This document shows positions 22,432 through 30,754 of a stretch of DNA of 64,000 nt, in pieces. The position numbers and the translations under genes are program-made. Origin of the DNA: an uncultured Solobacterium sp. (lineage in GTDB: Bacteria; Bacillota_I; Bacilli_A; Erysipelotrichales; Erysipelotrichaceae). The notes under the pieces were generated by a model that did not search any database, was not told the DNA's origin, and was given only the letters and a program-made list of their open reading frames with translations. The stretch spans positions 24,101 to 88,100 of the forward strand of contig UQPV01000002.1 of the NCBI GenBank assembly GCA_900543035.1, in the 5' to 3' direction. Position 1 is the first letter of the stretch. Every line of letters begins with the position of its first letter.

Positions 22432-23229
22432 ATGATCAGACTTCTGGCCGTCGATATGGACGGCACATGCCTGAATCGCAAAAACCAGATCAGCGAACAG
22501 AACATGGCGGCTCTGCGCCGCCTTGTGCAAAGCGGCATACAGATCGTGCCGGCCAGCGGCAGGGCCTGCACATGCCTTCCGCATCAGCTGCGCGCCGCGC
22601 CGCTGCTCTTCCGCTATGCCATCACATCCAACGGCGCCCGGGTGGATGATGTCCGCGGACACTGTCTGTTCTGCCAGGAGATCTATCCCGATACCGCCCT
22701 GTCCCTGCTCAGCGACTGCCAGACGCTGCGCATCGGCGTCAGCGCCCATATCTGCAGAGCATACCTCCTGCAAGGGCGTCTGCTGCAGATGATGGGCAAG
22801 GCCGTCTATGGAAAAGATGCAGAGCAGGCGCGCTGTGTGCCCGATCTCCGCCCGCTCATCAAGCAGAGCCGCGGAGTGGAAGAGCTTCAGTTTTATTTTT
22901 TCAGCCGGACAGCCAGAGAAGCGCTGCGGCAGATCCTCTCCTATTATCCCACGCTGAATGCCGCTTACTCTTCTTCCTATGTGGAAATCTTTTCCGCCGA
23001 GGCATCGAAGGGCAAGGCGCTCTCAGCCCTTGCCCAGCACCTTCATCTCGATCGTTCCCAGATCGCCTGCATCGGCGACAGCGAGAATGATCTCAGCATG
23101 TTCGAGGCCGCCGGCACACGCTTTGCCGTGGGTAACGCGATCGACGCGCTGAAACAGCAGGCAGATCATGTGCTGCCCGACCGCGATCACGACCCGATCG
23201 CCGCTGCGGCCGCCATCTTAGGCATATAA
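22432..23229 (+). CDS. Cof-type HAD-superfamily phosphatase
   Basis: A 265-residue cytosolic hydrolase. It has all HAD motifs: the nucleophile Asp in AVDMDGTCLNRKN (residues 6-18), VPASGRA (motif II) near 40, a Lys in ASKGKAL near 195 and the metal-binding IGDSENDLSMFEAAG near 215. The large C2-type cap between motifs II and III places it in the Cof/YidA group, which removes phosphate from sugar phosphates, FMN or similar small molecules; the substrate cannot be read from sequence. The start at 22432 is chosen over an ATG at 22426, which directly abuts the GAGGG site. It ends in a palindrome shared with the convergent HD-hydrolase gene. Confidence 0.88.
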   Translation: MIRLLAVDMDGTCLNRKNQISEQNMAALRRLVQSGIQIVPASGRACTCLPHQLRAAPLLFRYAITSNGARVDDVRGHCLFCQEIYPDTALSLLSDCQTLRIGVSAHICRAYLLQGRLLQMMGKAVYGKDAEQARCVPDLRPLIKQSRGVEELQFYFFSRTAREALRQILSYYPTLNAAYSSSYVEIFSAEASKGKALSALAQHLHLDRSQIACIGDSENDLSMFEAAGTRFAVGNAIDALKQQADHVLPDRDHDPIAAAAAILGI

Positions 23230-23266
23230 AAAGCGAAGCACGAGCGCGCTTCGCTTTTTATATGCC
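23221..23266. terminator. Symmetric terminator shared by two convergent genes
   Basis: A perfect 19-bp inverted repeat (GGCATATAAAAAGCGAAGC and its complement) around an 8-base loop. The last codons and stop codons of both genes lie in the arms, so both proteins end in Gly-Ile. T runs fall on both strands. Confidence 0.9.
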
Positions 23267-24484
23267 GATCTCCTTAGGAAAATAAATCAGCTCCTGTCCG
23301 CTGAATTCCGCCTCGGTGAGCGCGCGGACGATCGTGCTCTTTTCCGAGAGCTCATGCAGCGATCCATCCTCGCTGACGATCCAGATCACATGTGTGCCGC
23401 CGCGCCCCTGGTATGGAGAATACGGCTTTTGGACGACATGGTCCTTGACGACATAATAGCGCGGATCATAGCCGCTCTCCCGCGCCTTCCGGCGGATCTT
23501 CTCCAGCTGTGACTCATCCTCATATTCCACATAGTCAAACAAGCGGCGGCTGCGGGCCCTGGATGCCAGATCGCGCAGCACAGGATCATCGCCATGCTCC
23601 AGCAGGGAGAAGCCATAAAGCGCGGCAGACTCATCCAGCACATACAGATCCTCGATGCCTGCCGGCGCATCCTGCAAAAATGGCACGAACATCTCCAGGC
23701 GGGAAAACGCATCCGCATCCTTCTGCCACTGTTCCTTCATCCGGCGAAAGATCATCGTGATGATCGTCTCATAGCTGCGGGCGACCGGATGCAGGTAGAC
23801 CTGCCAGTACATATGATAACGCGCCATGATATAATCCTCCACGCTGTGGATGCCGCTCTCCTTGACGGCCATCCGCCCGCCGCGCACACGGATGGTGCGC
23901 AGGATCCGCTCCATATCAAAGGTGCCATAGCTGGTGCCGGTGAAATATGCATCTCTCAGCAGATAATCCATGCGGTCGGCGTCCAGCTGTCCGCTGACGA
24001 GCTGATTGAGCAGATCGTTGGGATGCCGGTAAGCGATGATGGCCGCGATATCCTGCGGCAGCCTGGGATCAGCGTCCGCCAGCACTTGGTGGATCTCACT
24101 GTCTTCCAGCAGGATGCGCTGAGTGAACGTCTCATGCCGGCAGCTGCTCACGGATTCAAACGCATGAGAGAACGGACCGTGTCCGATGTCATGCAAAAGC
24201 CCTGCCAGCATGGCCGTGCATTTCTCATATTCGCTGAAAGATTCCGCGATATCCGGGATCTCCCGCACCATGCGCCTGACGATCTCATAGACTCCCAGCG
24301 AGTGAGAAAACCGCGTATGCTCTGCCGTATGATACACCTGAAAGTCGCCGCCCAGCTGATGGATGCGGCGCAGACGCTGAAATTCCCGCGTGTTGAGACA
24401 GTCCCACACCACCTTCAGGTCGATATGGATATATCCGTGGATCGGATCACGGAGCACTTTTACTTCTGGCGTTCGTTCAAGCAT
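23258..24484 (-). CDS. HD-domain phosphohydrolase (YwfO-like)
   Basis: A 408-residue cytosolic metal-dependent phosphohydrolase. Metal ligands of the HD domain are visible: His in HTRFSHSLGVYE near 55-66, the HD pair in LLHDIGHGPFSHAFE near 95-109 and an Asp in DADRMDYLLRDAYFTGTSYG near 165-184. This architecture is that of the YwfO/dNTP-triphosphohydrolase-like group, which splits triphosphate from nucleotides; the preferred nucleotide is unknown here. The start at 24484 follows AGGAGGTGAT with perfect spacing. It overlaps the upstream Nudix gene by 25 bases, so the two nucleotide-cleaving enzymes are probably made together. Confidence 0.85.
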   Translation of the reverse strand: MLERTPEVKVLRDPIHGYIHIDLKVVWDCLNTREFQRLRRIHQLGGDFQVYHTAEHTRFSHSLGVYEIVRRMVREIPDIAESFSEYEKCTAMLAGLLHDIGHGPFSHAFESVSSCRHETFTQRILLEDSEIHQVLADADPRLPQDIAAIIAYRHPNDLLNQLVSGQLDADRMDYLLRDAYFTGTSYGTFDMERILRTIRVRGGRMAVKESGIHSVEDYIMARYHMYWQVYLHPVARSYETIITMIFRRMKEQWQKDADAFSRLEMFVPFLQDAPAGIEDLYVLDESAALYGFSLLEHGDDPVLRDLASRARSRRLFDYVEYEDESQLEKIRRKARESGYDPRYYVVKDHVVQKPYSPYQGRGGTHVIWIVSEDGSLHELSEKSTIVRALTEAEFSGQELIYFPKEIGI

Positions 24485-24870
24485 GCCATCACCTCCTGCA
24501 GACAGTCGAGGATCTTGCGGTCAGCGGGCTGAAAGCCATAGCGGTACACTTCTCCATAGTGCACCCATCTGCCTTCGCTGTGGGCGCTCAGCCGCATGTC
24601 TTCCGCTGCGCTGCGGCACAGAAAGGCGCTGACATGGATCCGGCAGCCTTCCTGCTCATCCATCACATCGCACAGAAAGCGCTCTGCTTCGGCGTGAATG
24701 CCGAGCTCTTCTGCCAGTTCGCGCTCGATGGCCTCGCTGTGTGTCTCGCCGCTTTCCACTTTCCCGCCGGGAAACTCCCATATCCCGGCCGCCTGTCCTT
24801 CTCCGCGTCTGGCGATGAACACCTGATCTGCCTTATGCAGGATGCCGCAGACCACTTCCAGCTGTTTCAT
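24460..24870 (-). CDS. Nudix hydrolase, MutT-type
   Basis: 136 residues with an exact Nudix box at about 36-58: GGKVESGETHSEAIERE followed by LAEELGI, which supplies the metal-binding Glu residues. The preceding AAGIWEFPGG and the small size match (d)NTP pyrophosphohydrolases such as MutT, which clean the nucleotide pool of oxidised dGTP. It starts the two-gene operon with the HD hydrolase, overlapping it by 25 bases. A TGATATAAT extended -10 lies at 24894-24902. Substrate assignment is by family only. Confidence 0.9.
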   Translation of the reverse strand: MKQLEVVCGILHKADQVFIARRGEGQAAGIWEFPGGKVESGETHSEAIERELAEELGIHAEAERFLCDVMDEQEGCRIHVSAFLCRSAAEDMRLSAHSEGRWVHYGEVYRYGFQPADRKILDCLQEVMACLNERQK

Positions 24871-24902
24871 CTGACCACCTTCCTTCTCGTTCCATTATAT
24901 CA

Positions 24903-24937
24903 TAAAACGGCGCATGTCCTTCACGACAGCGCCGTTT
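24903..24937 (-). terminator. Terminator of mnmG
   Basis: AACGGCGC (24906-24913) pairs with GCGCCGTT (24929-24936), followed on the minus strand by TTTTA. It lies immediately upstream of the Nudix promoter. Confidence 0.75.
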
Positions 24938-24945
24938 CCCATATG

Positions 24946-26796
24946 TCAATCTTTTTTCTGCAGCACTATGGCCAGCACGGCGATGTCCGCCGGATTGACC
25001 CCGGAGATCCGCGAAGCCTGTCCCAGCGTCATCGGCCGGATCTCGCTCAGCTTCTGCCGCGCCTCCAAAGAGAGATGCGCCATCTGTTGATAGTCGATAT
25101 CTCTGGGGATCTTCATCTGATCCATCGCCCGCAGATGTCTGGCATCGCGGCGGGCCTTCTGGATATAGCCTTCATATTTGATCTCGATCTCGATCTGCCG
25201 GGCAGCCTTCTCTTCCACTTGCATGCCGGTATACGGCTGCAGCGCCGCCAAGGTGATGTTCGGCCGCTTTAACAGATCACGCACGCTGATGCCCTCTTTC
25301 AGCGGTTCATAGCCGATCGCGCGCAGATAATCGTTCACTTCTGACTTCGGCGTGAAACGGATCTCTTCGCACTGCTTCATCCCCTCCGCGATGCGCCGTT
25401 TCTTCTCCTGGAAGCGGGCATAGCGCGCCTCGCTGATCAGCCCATAGGCATGGCCGTATTCGCTCAGCCGCATATCTGCGTTATCATGGCGCAGCAGCAG
25501 GCGGTATTCGGCCCGGGACGTCAACAGCCGGTATGGCTCCTTCGTCCCTTTGGTCACCAGATCATCGATCATGACGCCGATATATGCCTCGTCGCGGCGC
25601 AGCACGAGCGCTTCTTTGCCCAGCAGGCGCGAAGCAGCGTTGATACCGGCGATGAGCCCCTGTGCGGCCGCCTCTTCATATCCGCTCGTCCCGTTGATCT
25701 GCCCTGCCGTATACAAGTTTTCCACCAGCTTGTTTTCCAGCGTCGGATAACACTGCAGCGGATCGATGGCGTCATATTCGATCGCATAGGCATATTTATC
25801 GATGACACAGTGCTCCAGCCCCGGCAGGCTGTGCAGCATCGCTTCCTGGACATCGTGGGGCATCGAAGTGGAGAAGCCTTGGATATAGGTCGTATCCAGC
25901 GAACGGCTCTCCGGCTCAAGGAAGATCTGATGACGCGGCTTGTCCGCAAAGCGCACCAGCTTATCCTCGATGCTCGGGCAATAACGCGGTCCTACGCCCT
26001 TGACCAGCCCGGAATACATCGCAGAGTCCTCCAGGTGATCACGGATGATCTGATGGGTCTGCGGGGTCGTATAGGTCAGATAGCAGACCGCTTGCTCTGC
26101 AAAAGGAAGGATGGCGGTCGTATCCTCGCTGAAGCAGACAAAATCATCTGTGCCAGGCTGCACCGCAGTCTTCGTGAAATCGATCGAATCGCTCTTCACC
26201 CGAGCCGGCGTACCGGTCTTCAAGCGGAAGGTACGGATCCCCAGATCGCGCAGGCTCTGCGAGAGCGCATCCGTGGTCGGTTCTCCCTCCGGTCCCCCGG
26301 ACACTGCGCGATGGCCCACCAGGATAGTAGAGCTCATGAAGGTCCCGCTGGTGATGATCAGCGCACGGCACATTTCCACATGCCCATCCTGTAGCTGCAC
26401 GCCCTTCACCTTGCCATCGGATGCGATGACCCGCTCCACACACTGTTCCCTCACCTGCAGATGTTCCTGATGCAGCAGGACATCCTGCATGTATTTCCGA
26501 TAGGCGATCTTGTCGCTTTGCACGCGCAGGCTCTGTACGCCTGGCCCTTTGGTCGTGTTGAGCATCTTGAACTGCAGCGCGGTCGCGTCCGCCGCCCGGC
26601 CCATCTCTCCGCCTAACGCATCGATCTCCCGCACGACGATACCTTTCGCCGGTCCGCCGACACTGGGATTGCACGGCATAGAGCCGATCATGTCGATGTG
26701 CATCGTAAACAGCACCGTTTCCATCCCCATGCGGGAAGCAGCCAGCGCGGCCTCGATGCCGGCATGCCCGCCTCCGATCACAATGATATCCACCAT
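24946..26796 (-). CDS. mnmG: tRNA uridine-34 carboxymethylaminomethyl enzyme MnmG (GidA)
   Basis: With MnmE, adds the carboxymethylaminomethyl group to C5 of uridine 34 in certain tRNAs, using FAD and a folate one-carbon unit. The 616-residue protein has the FAD fold IIVIGGGHAGIEAALAASRMG at its N-terminus. It also has the MnmG signatures PCNPSVGGPAKG near 45, GPRYCPSIEDK near 268 and GQINGTSGYEEAAAQG near 360. The start at 26796 is chosen because AGGTGAGG precedes it and the FAD fold begins at once; an upstream extension of 39 codons is not protein-like. Its partner mnmE is not in the window. A TATAAT box lies at 26822-26827. Confidence 0.96.
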   Translation of the reverse strand: MVDIIVIGGGHAGIEAALAASRMGMETVLFTMHIDMIGSMPCNPSVGGPAKGIVVREIDALGGEMGRAADATALQFKMLNTTKGPGVQSLRVQSDKIAYRKYMQDVLLHQEHLQVREQCVERVIASDGKVKGVQLQDGHVEMCRALIITSGTFMSSTILVGHRAVSGGPEGEPTTDALSQSLRDLGIRTFRLKTGTPARVKSDSIDFTKTAVQPGTDDFVCFSEDTTAILPFAEQAVCYLTYTTPQTHQIIRDHLEDSAMYSGLVKGVGPRYCPSIEDKLVRFADKPRHQIFLEPESRSLDTTYIQGFSTSMPHDVQEAMLHSLPGLEHCVIDKYAYAIEYDAIDPLQCYPTLENKLVENLYTAGQINGTSGYEEAAAQGLIAGINAASRLLGKEALVLRRDEAYIGVMIDDLVTKGTKEPYRLLTSRAEYRLLLRHDNADMRLSEYGHAYGLISEARYARFQEKKRRIAEGMKQCEEIRFTPKSEVNDYLRAIGYEPLKEGISVRDLLKRPNITLAALQPYTGMQVEEKAARQIEIEIKYEGYIQKARRDARHLRAMDQMKIPRDIDYQQMAHLSLEARQKLSEIRPMTLGQASRISGVNPADIAVLAIVLQKKD

Positions 26797-26950
26797 GTTC
26801 CTCACCTGACTTTTCCATACTATTATACTCGTGAACGATAGAAAGCAAAAGAGCAAAAAAAAGATATGGCCCATACATTTCCCATAATGTTCACATGTCC
26901 ACCACACTGTCATTGCTTCAACCGCTTACAATGAAAGAAGGAGGATTGAG

Positions 26951-28588
26951 ATGAATCGGAAAATCTTATTCACTTTCTGCGGCAGCCTGCTTTTTGCCGC
27001 GCTATGCGGATGCATGGCTCAAACAAATGAACCAGTAGAAACCGTAACCATCGACCCAGATATCGAAATGATCGACATCGATACAGAGACTGACGGCTTC
27101 ACCTACTATGACCTGGATGTACAAGAAGAGATCCAGTCACAGATCGATGCGTTCAAATCCGAAACACACACGATGGAAGACCCGTTGCTCATCTTCGACC
27201 CATATGGCACAAACACCACATCCTTATACATCTGGTTTGAAGAGGAAGAAGCCAGTGTGCTTTCCTATACGATCCAATGTGAGGGATACGAAAACTTCAG
27301 CCGCACGCTGTACAGCGACAGTGATGATAACATCAGCACGGCCCATGAACATCAGCTGATCGGACTTGTTCCGGGCGAGACCAATACCATCACCCTTTCG
27401 GCTGCAAACAGCAACGGCACGCTGCTTGAACAAGTGGAGTTCACGGTAGAGGCGCCGCAGCTCAGCTCTGGCTATCCGACCCAGATCGAAAAAAGCACGG
27501 AAAACGATGCAGAACTCACTGATGGCCTGTATATGACCTTCGGCCTGAATTACAGCTACGACGGTTATTCATTCCTTATCGATAATGATGGCACCGTGCG
27601 CGGAGAACTGCCCTTGGACGGCGACATGATCGAAAATGTCATGTTTTATAACGACACCATGTTTTATTCTGTCAATCTGTCCAAGGCCGTGCGGGTAGAC
27701 CGGCTGGGCAAAGTCATCGCGGTCTATGAATTCCCGGAATACGATCTTCATCATGATTACGCGCTCAACGATGATGGCGAGATCATCGCACTAGCTACCG
27801 AGTATGCCAAAGAAAGCGTAGAAGACATCATCATCTCCATCGACCTGGAAAGCGGCGATGTCAACAAGATCATTGACTTTGATGAAGTCATGGGAGATTA
27901 CAAAGCATTGACCCAGCCATATTCTGCCGACAGCCTGTGGGGCTCGCAAGACTGGGACTGGCTGCACTTCAATTCCATCCAGCTGGTCAACGAGGATGAG
28001 ATGATCCTCAGCTCACGGGAAACCTCGACGATCATGAAGTTTGACGATATTTATGATGACATCACGATCGATTATTTCATCGGTCCGGAAAATGTATGGG
28101 CAGATACCGCTTATTCCCAGTATCTGCTCACAAAAGATGGCAATTTCACCAATTCGGCCGGACAGCACAATGTCGTCTATGAAACAGATGACAGCCTGGA
28201 AGAAGGGCAATATTATCTGTATTTCTATAATAACAACTTCTGGAGCTATGAAAGCCGGATCGAATCGATCAGCGGCTCAGAAGGTAATTCCACATCATTT
28301 CAGGACGATGGCAATTCCATCTCTTATTACACCCGCTATCTCGTCGATGAGAATGAATGCACTTATCAACTGGTCGATTCCTTATCGGTTCCTTATTCCA
28401 GCATCGTATCCAGCGTACAATGGTATGGAGATGAGTTGATCGTCAACAGCGGCATGCGTACCGAATTCTATGTCTATGACACGGACGGACAGCTGCTCGC
28501 CTCTTACGCCTACAATGATATGGATGAGAGCATTTTCCTGGGCTATCGGATCTACAAATACAGCTTCAACGATTTCTGGTTTGCCTGA
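26951..28588 (+). CDS. Aryl-sulfate sulfotransferase (ASST-like) lipoprotein
   Basis: A 545-residue exported lipoprotein (lipobox LCGC, Cys21). After a beta-rich N-terminal domain (about 30-180) comes an arylsulfotransferase-type propeller (about 190-540). Candidate active-site positions are the His residues in DLHHDYALNDDGEII near 268, in DWLHFNSIQLVNEDEMILSS near 338 and in AGQHNVVYE near 404, with Arg in SSRETSTIMKF. ASST enzymes move sulfate from one phenolic ester to another phenol without PAPS, through a sulfohistidine; in the gut this can act on drug, hormone and polyphenol sulfates. AGGAGG precedes the start; a strong terminator follows, so it is a single-gene unit. Substrates are not deducible. 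Confidence 0.8.
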   Translation: MNRKILFTFCGSLLFAALCGCMAQTNEPVETVTIDPDIEMIDIDTETDGFTYYDLDVQEEIQSQIDAFKSETHTMEDPLLIFDPYGTNTTSLYIWFEEEEASVLSYTIQCEGYENFSRTLYSDSDDNISTAHEHQLIGLVPGETNTITLSAANSNGTLLEQVEFTVEAPQLSSGYPTQIEKSTENDAELTDGLYMTFGLNYSYDGYSFLIDNDGTVRGELPLDGDMIENVMFYNDTMFYSVNLSKAVRVDRLGKVIAVYEFPEYDLHHDYALNDDGEIIALATEYAKESVEDIIISIDLESGDVNKIIDFDEVMGDYKALTQPYSADSLWGSQDWDWLHFNSIQLVNEDEMILSSRETSTIMKFDDIYDDITIDYFIGPENVWADTAYSQYLLTKDGNFTNSAGQHNVVYETDDSLEEGQYYLYFYNNNFWSYESRIESISGSEGNSTSFQDDGNSISYYTRYLVDENECTYQLVDSLSVPYSSIVSSVQWYGDELIVNSGMRTEFYVYDTDGQLLASYAYNDMDESIFLGYRIYKYSFNDFWFA

Positions 28589-28591
28589 ATG

Positions 28592-28617
28592 ACCGTGCAT
28601 GACGCACGGTTTTTTTA
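28592..28617 (+). terminator. Terminator of the sulfotransferase gene
   Basis: ACCGTGC (28592-28598) pairs with GCACGGT (28604-28610), followed by TTTTTT. Confidence 0.92.
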
Positions 28618-29181
28618 TACCAGCTGCTGCAAAGCATAGAGTCCTGCCTGCAAAGCGCCAGCCAGCACCATGACCAGGATCGGGCTGCAGCGCTTTTTCC
28701 TCAGCAGCCAGAGACAGCCCAAAAAGAGCGCGATCCCTTCGATGCGCACAGCATCAAGACGCAATGCGCTGTCCTGAAAGATGACCGGGATGAGCATGGT
28801 CAGGCCAGCTGTCGCAATCAAGGCGATCACCGCGGGACGCAATGTGCCCAGCACGGTGCGGATCACGCTGAGATCTCGGTATTTCAAATAAAAGTATGCC
28901 AACAGAGTCACGATGATGCAGGAAGGCAGGACACAGCCCAGCGTTGCCGTTACGGCGCCGGCGATCCCATCGATCTTCAGGCCGACGAACGTCGCGCTGT
29001 TGATGGCGATCGGTCCCGGCGTCATCTGCGAGATGGTGATGAGATGGTTGAATTCATCCGGGCTGAGCCAGTGATGCAGCGAGACGATCTGATTCTGAAT
29101 GAGCGGCAATGCCGCATATCCGCCGCCGAAGCTGAAGGCGCCGATGATGACGAAGCTGATGAACAGCGAAACGAGGATCAT
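28615..29181 (-). CDS. Chromate transporter family protein, half 2
   Basis: 188 residues, six predicted membrane helices. Carries the chromate-ion transporter signatures FSFGGGYAALPLIQNQIV near the N-terminus and SQMTPGPIAINSATFVG. In this family short single-domain proteins are often encoded as adjacent pairs that work together as the equivalent of one long transporter; this is the second of such a pair. The start codon overlaps the stop of the first half (ATGA). Physiological substrate is unproved; many members do not export chromate. Confidence 0.88.
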   Translation of the reverse strand: MILVSLFISFVIIGAFSFGGGYAALPLIQNQIVSLHHWLSPDEFNHLITISQMTPGPIAINSATFVGLKIDGIAGAVTATLGCVLPSCIIVTLLAYFYLKYRDLSVIRTVLGTLRPAVIALIATAGLTMLIPVIFQDSALRLDAVRIEGIALFLGCLWLLRKKRCSPILVMVLAGALQAGLYALQQLV

Positions 29182-29738
29182 GCGCTCACCTTCTTTCTTC
29201 CGGCGATGCTGCGGATCACCCCGATCACGATGCAGGCAAAGATGATGATCACCACATTGACGCCGAAGAACTGGTTGAGCGCAAAAGCAGCGAGCAGCAC
29301 CGTGATATCCAATGCATTGTGTTCCCGAACGACACCGGCGCTCATGTCCCATACCACAGCGGCGATGAGCGCAGCGACCCCGGCCTGCATGCCGTCAAGA
29401 ACAGTGCTGACCCAGATATTATCGGCAAACGCATCATAGAACAGCGAGATCAGCGAGAGGATGAGAAAAGGCGGAAGGATGGTGCCGGCGACGCTGACGA
29501 GCACGCCTGGGATCTTCGCCAGCTTGTAGCCGACGACAATGGCCCCATTGACCGCGATCGGCCCCGGCGCAGACTGAGCAATGGCAGTCATATCCAGCAT
29601 TTCCTCCTCTTCGATCCAGTGATATCGATCCACGAAGCGCTCTTTCATCAACGTAACGATGACATACCCTCCGCCAAAGGTAAACGCGCTCAGCATGAAG
29701 GTAGAGGAAAACAGTTTCCAAAGCCTTCCTTTTTCCAT
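29178..29738 (-). CDS. Chromate transporter family protein, half 1
   Basis: 186 residues with the same family motifs, FTFGGGYVIVTLMKERFV and AQSAPGPIAVNGAIVVG, and similar helices. The start at 29738 (MEKGRLW) is preferred over an ATG two codons upstream because AGGGGG then lies seven bases away. Forms a translation-coupled pair with the gene at 28615. It is divergent from a LysR-type gene whose product probably controls it. Confidence 0.88.
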   Translation of the reverse strand: MEKGRLWKLFSSTFMLSAFTFGGGYVIVTLMKERFVDRYHWIEEEEMLDMTAIAQSAPGPIAVNGAIVVGYKLAKIPGVLVSVAGTILPPFLILSLISLFYDAFADNIWVSTVLDGMQAGVAALIAAVVWDMSAGVVREHNALDITVLLAAFALNQFFGVNVVIIIFACIVIGVIRSIAGRKKVSA

Positions 29739-29761
29739 ATACATTCCCCCTTGTCCCTTTC

Positions 29762-29786
29762 ATTATACGGCGGGATATTCTATAAT
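29762..29786. promoter_or_regulatory. Overlapping divergent promoters, chromate transporter / LysR gene
   Basis: ATTATA at 29762-29767 is a minus-strand -10 for the transporter pair; TATAAT at 29781-29786 is a plus-strand -10 for the regulator. The two boxes form an inverted repeat around 13 bases, so RNA polymerase or the LysR protein on one would exclude the other. Confidence 0.5.
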
Positions 29787-29838
29787 GAAAATAGTATTAT
29801 CAAATGATGTTCATAATGATTTTATAATAGGAGGACCA

Positions 29839-30717
29839 ATGAATTTTCGTTCTTTAGCCATCTTCACGGCTGTCTGTGAAGAGAAAAGCATGACTGCCGC
29901 AGCCCGCCGGCTGCACTTAGCTCAGCCTTCCGTATCGCTTGCCATACGGGAGCTGGAAACCGAATATGACTGTGTCTTTTTTGAACGGCTGTCCAAGCGG
30001 CTCTATCTGACCGAAGCAGGACAGCGCTTCTATGCCTATGCCCAACGCATCCTGGCCCTTCAGGAGGAGATGGATGTCTGCTTTCATGAGCGGACATACG
30101 AAAGGCAGCTGCGGATCGGCTCCAGCATCACCATCGCATCCACCGTGCTCTTCCCGCTTCTGCGTGACTTCTGCCAGCAGCACCCGGCAGTGCAGCTGCA
30201 CACCAAGGTGCTGAGCACCTATACGGTGGAAAGCGCCGTCCTGGACAATCAGCTCGATCTGGCGCTGATCGAAGGGACGCCGCGCAATGACGCGCTCACC
30301 GTCATTCCCCTGTGTGAAGACCAGATGGCGCTGGTCTGCGCCCCAGACCATCCGTTAGCCAAACAAGGCGAAACCGACCTCGCCGCATTGCAAGATCTGC
30401 CATTCCTCACCCGGGAGGAAAACAGCGCGACCCGCAGCATCACCGAAAGCCTGTTCACGCTGCACCACCTGAAGCTGCGCCCGGCAGTGGAATCCGTCAG
30501 TAACCACGCGCTCATCGAAGCGCTGCGAAACGGCATGGGCGTCTCCATCCTGCCGCGCCGCCTGCTCATCCCCTATCTGAATGCGCATGAGCTGTGCGAG
30601 ATCACGCTGAAGGATCAGCCGCTCAACCGCGAATGGTACCTGATCCATCACTCCCGCAAGGCCCTCACTGCACCGATGCAGGAATTCATCCGCTTCTTAC
30701 AACAGACAACATGGTAA
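29839..30717 (+). CDS. LysR-family transcriptional regulator
   Basis: 292 residues. The N-terminal winged helix (MNFRSLAIFTAVCEEKSMTAAARRLHLAQPSVSLAIRELE region, 1-60) is classical. The remainder is a two-lobed ligand-binding domain (about 90-290) ending LNREWYLIHHSRKALTAPMQ. The start at 29839 follows AGGAGG. Divergent placement next to the chromate-type transporter pair is the usual arrangement for a LysR regulator and its target. The ligand is unknown. Confidence 0.93.
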   Translation: MNFRSLAIFTAVCEEKSMTAAARRLHLAQPSVSLAIRELETEYDCVFFERLSKRLYLTEAGQRFYAYAQRILALQEEMDVCFHERTYERQLRIGSSITIASTVLFPLLRDFCQQHPAVQLHTKVLSTYTVESAVLDNQLDLALIEGTPRNDALTVIPLCEDQMALVCAPDHPLAKQGETDLAALQDLPFLTREENSATRSITESLFTLHHLKLRPAVESVSNHALIEALRNGMGVSILPRRLLIPYLNAHELCEITLKDQPLNREWYLIHHSRKALTAPMQEFIRFLQQTTW

Positions 30718-30718
30718 A

Positions 30719-30750
30719 AAAACAGAGGCTTATATGAAAGCCCCTGTTTT
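30719..30750. terminator. Terminator between lysR and purH, stronger for purH
   Basis: AAAACAGAGGC pairs with GCCCCTGTTTT (one mismatch); on the minus strand seven T follow, on the plus strand the T run is broken. Confidence 0.85.
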
Positions 30751-30754
30751 CGTC

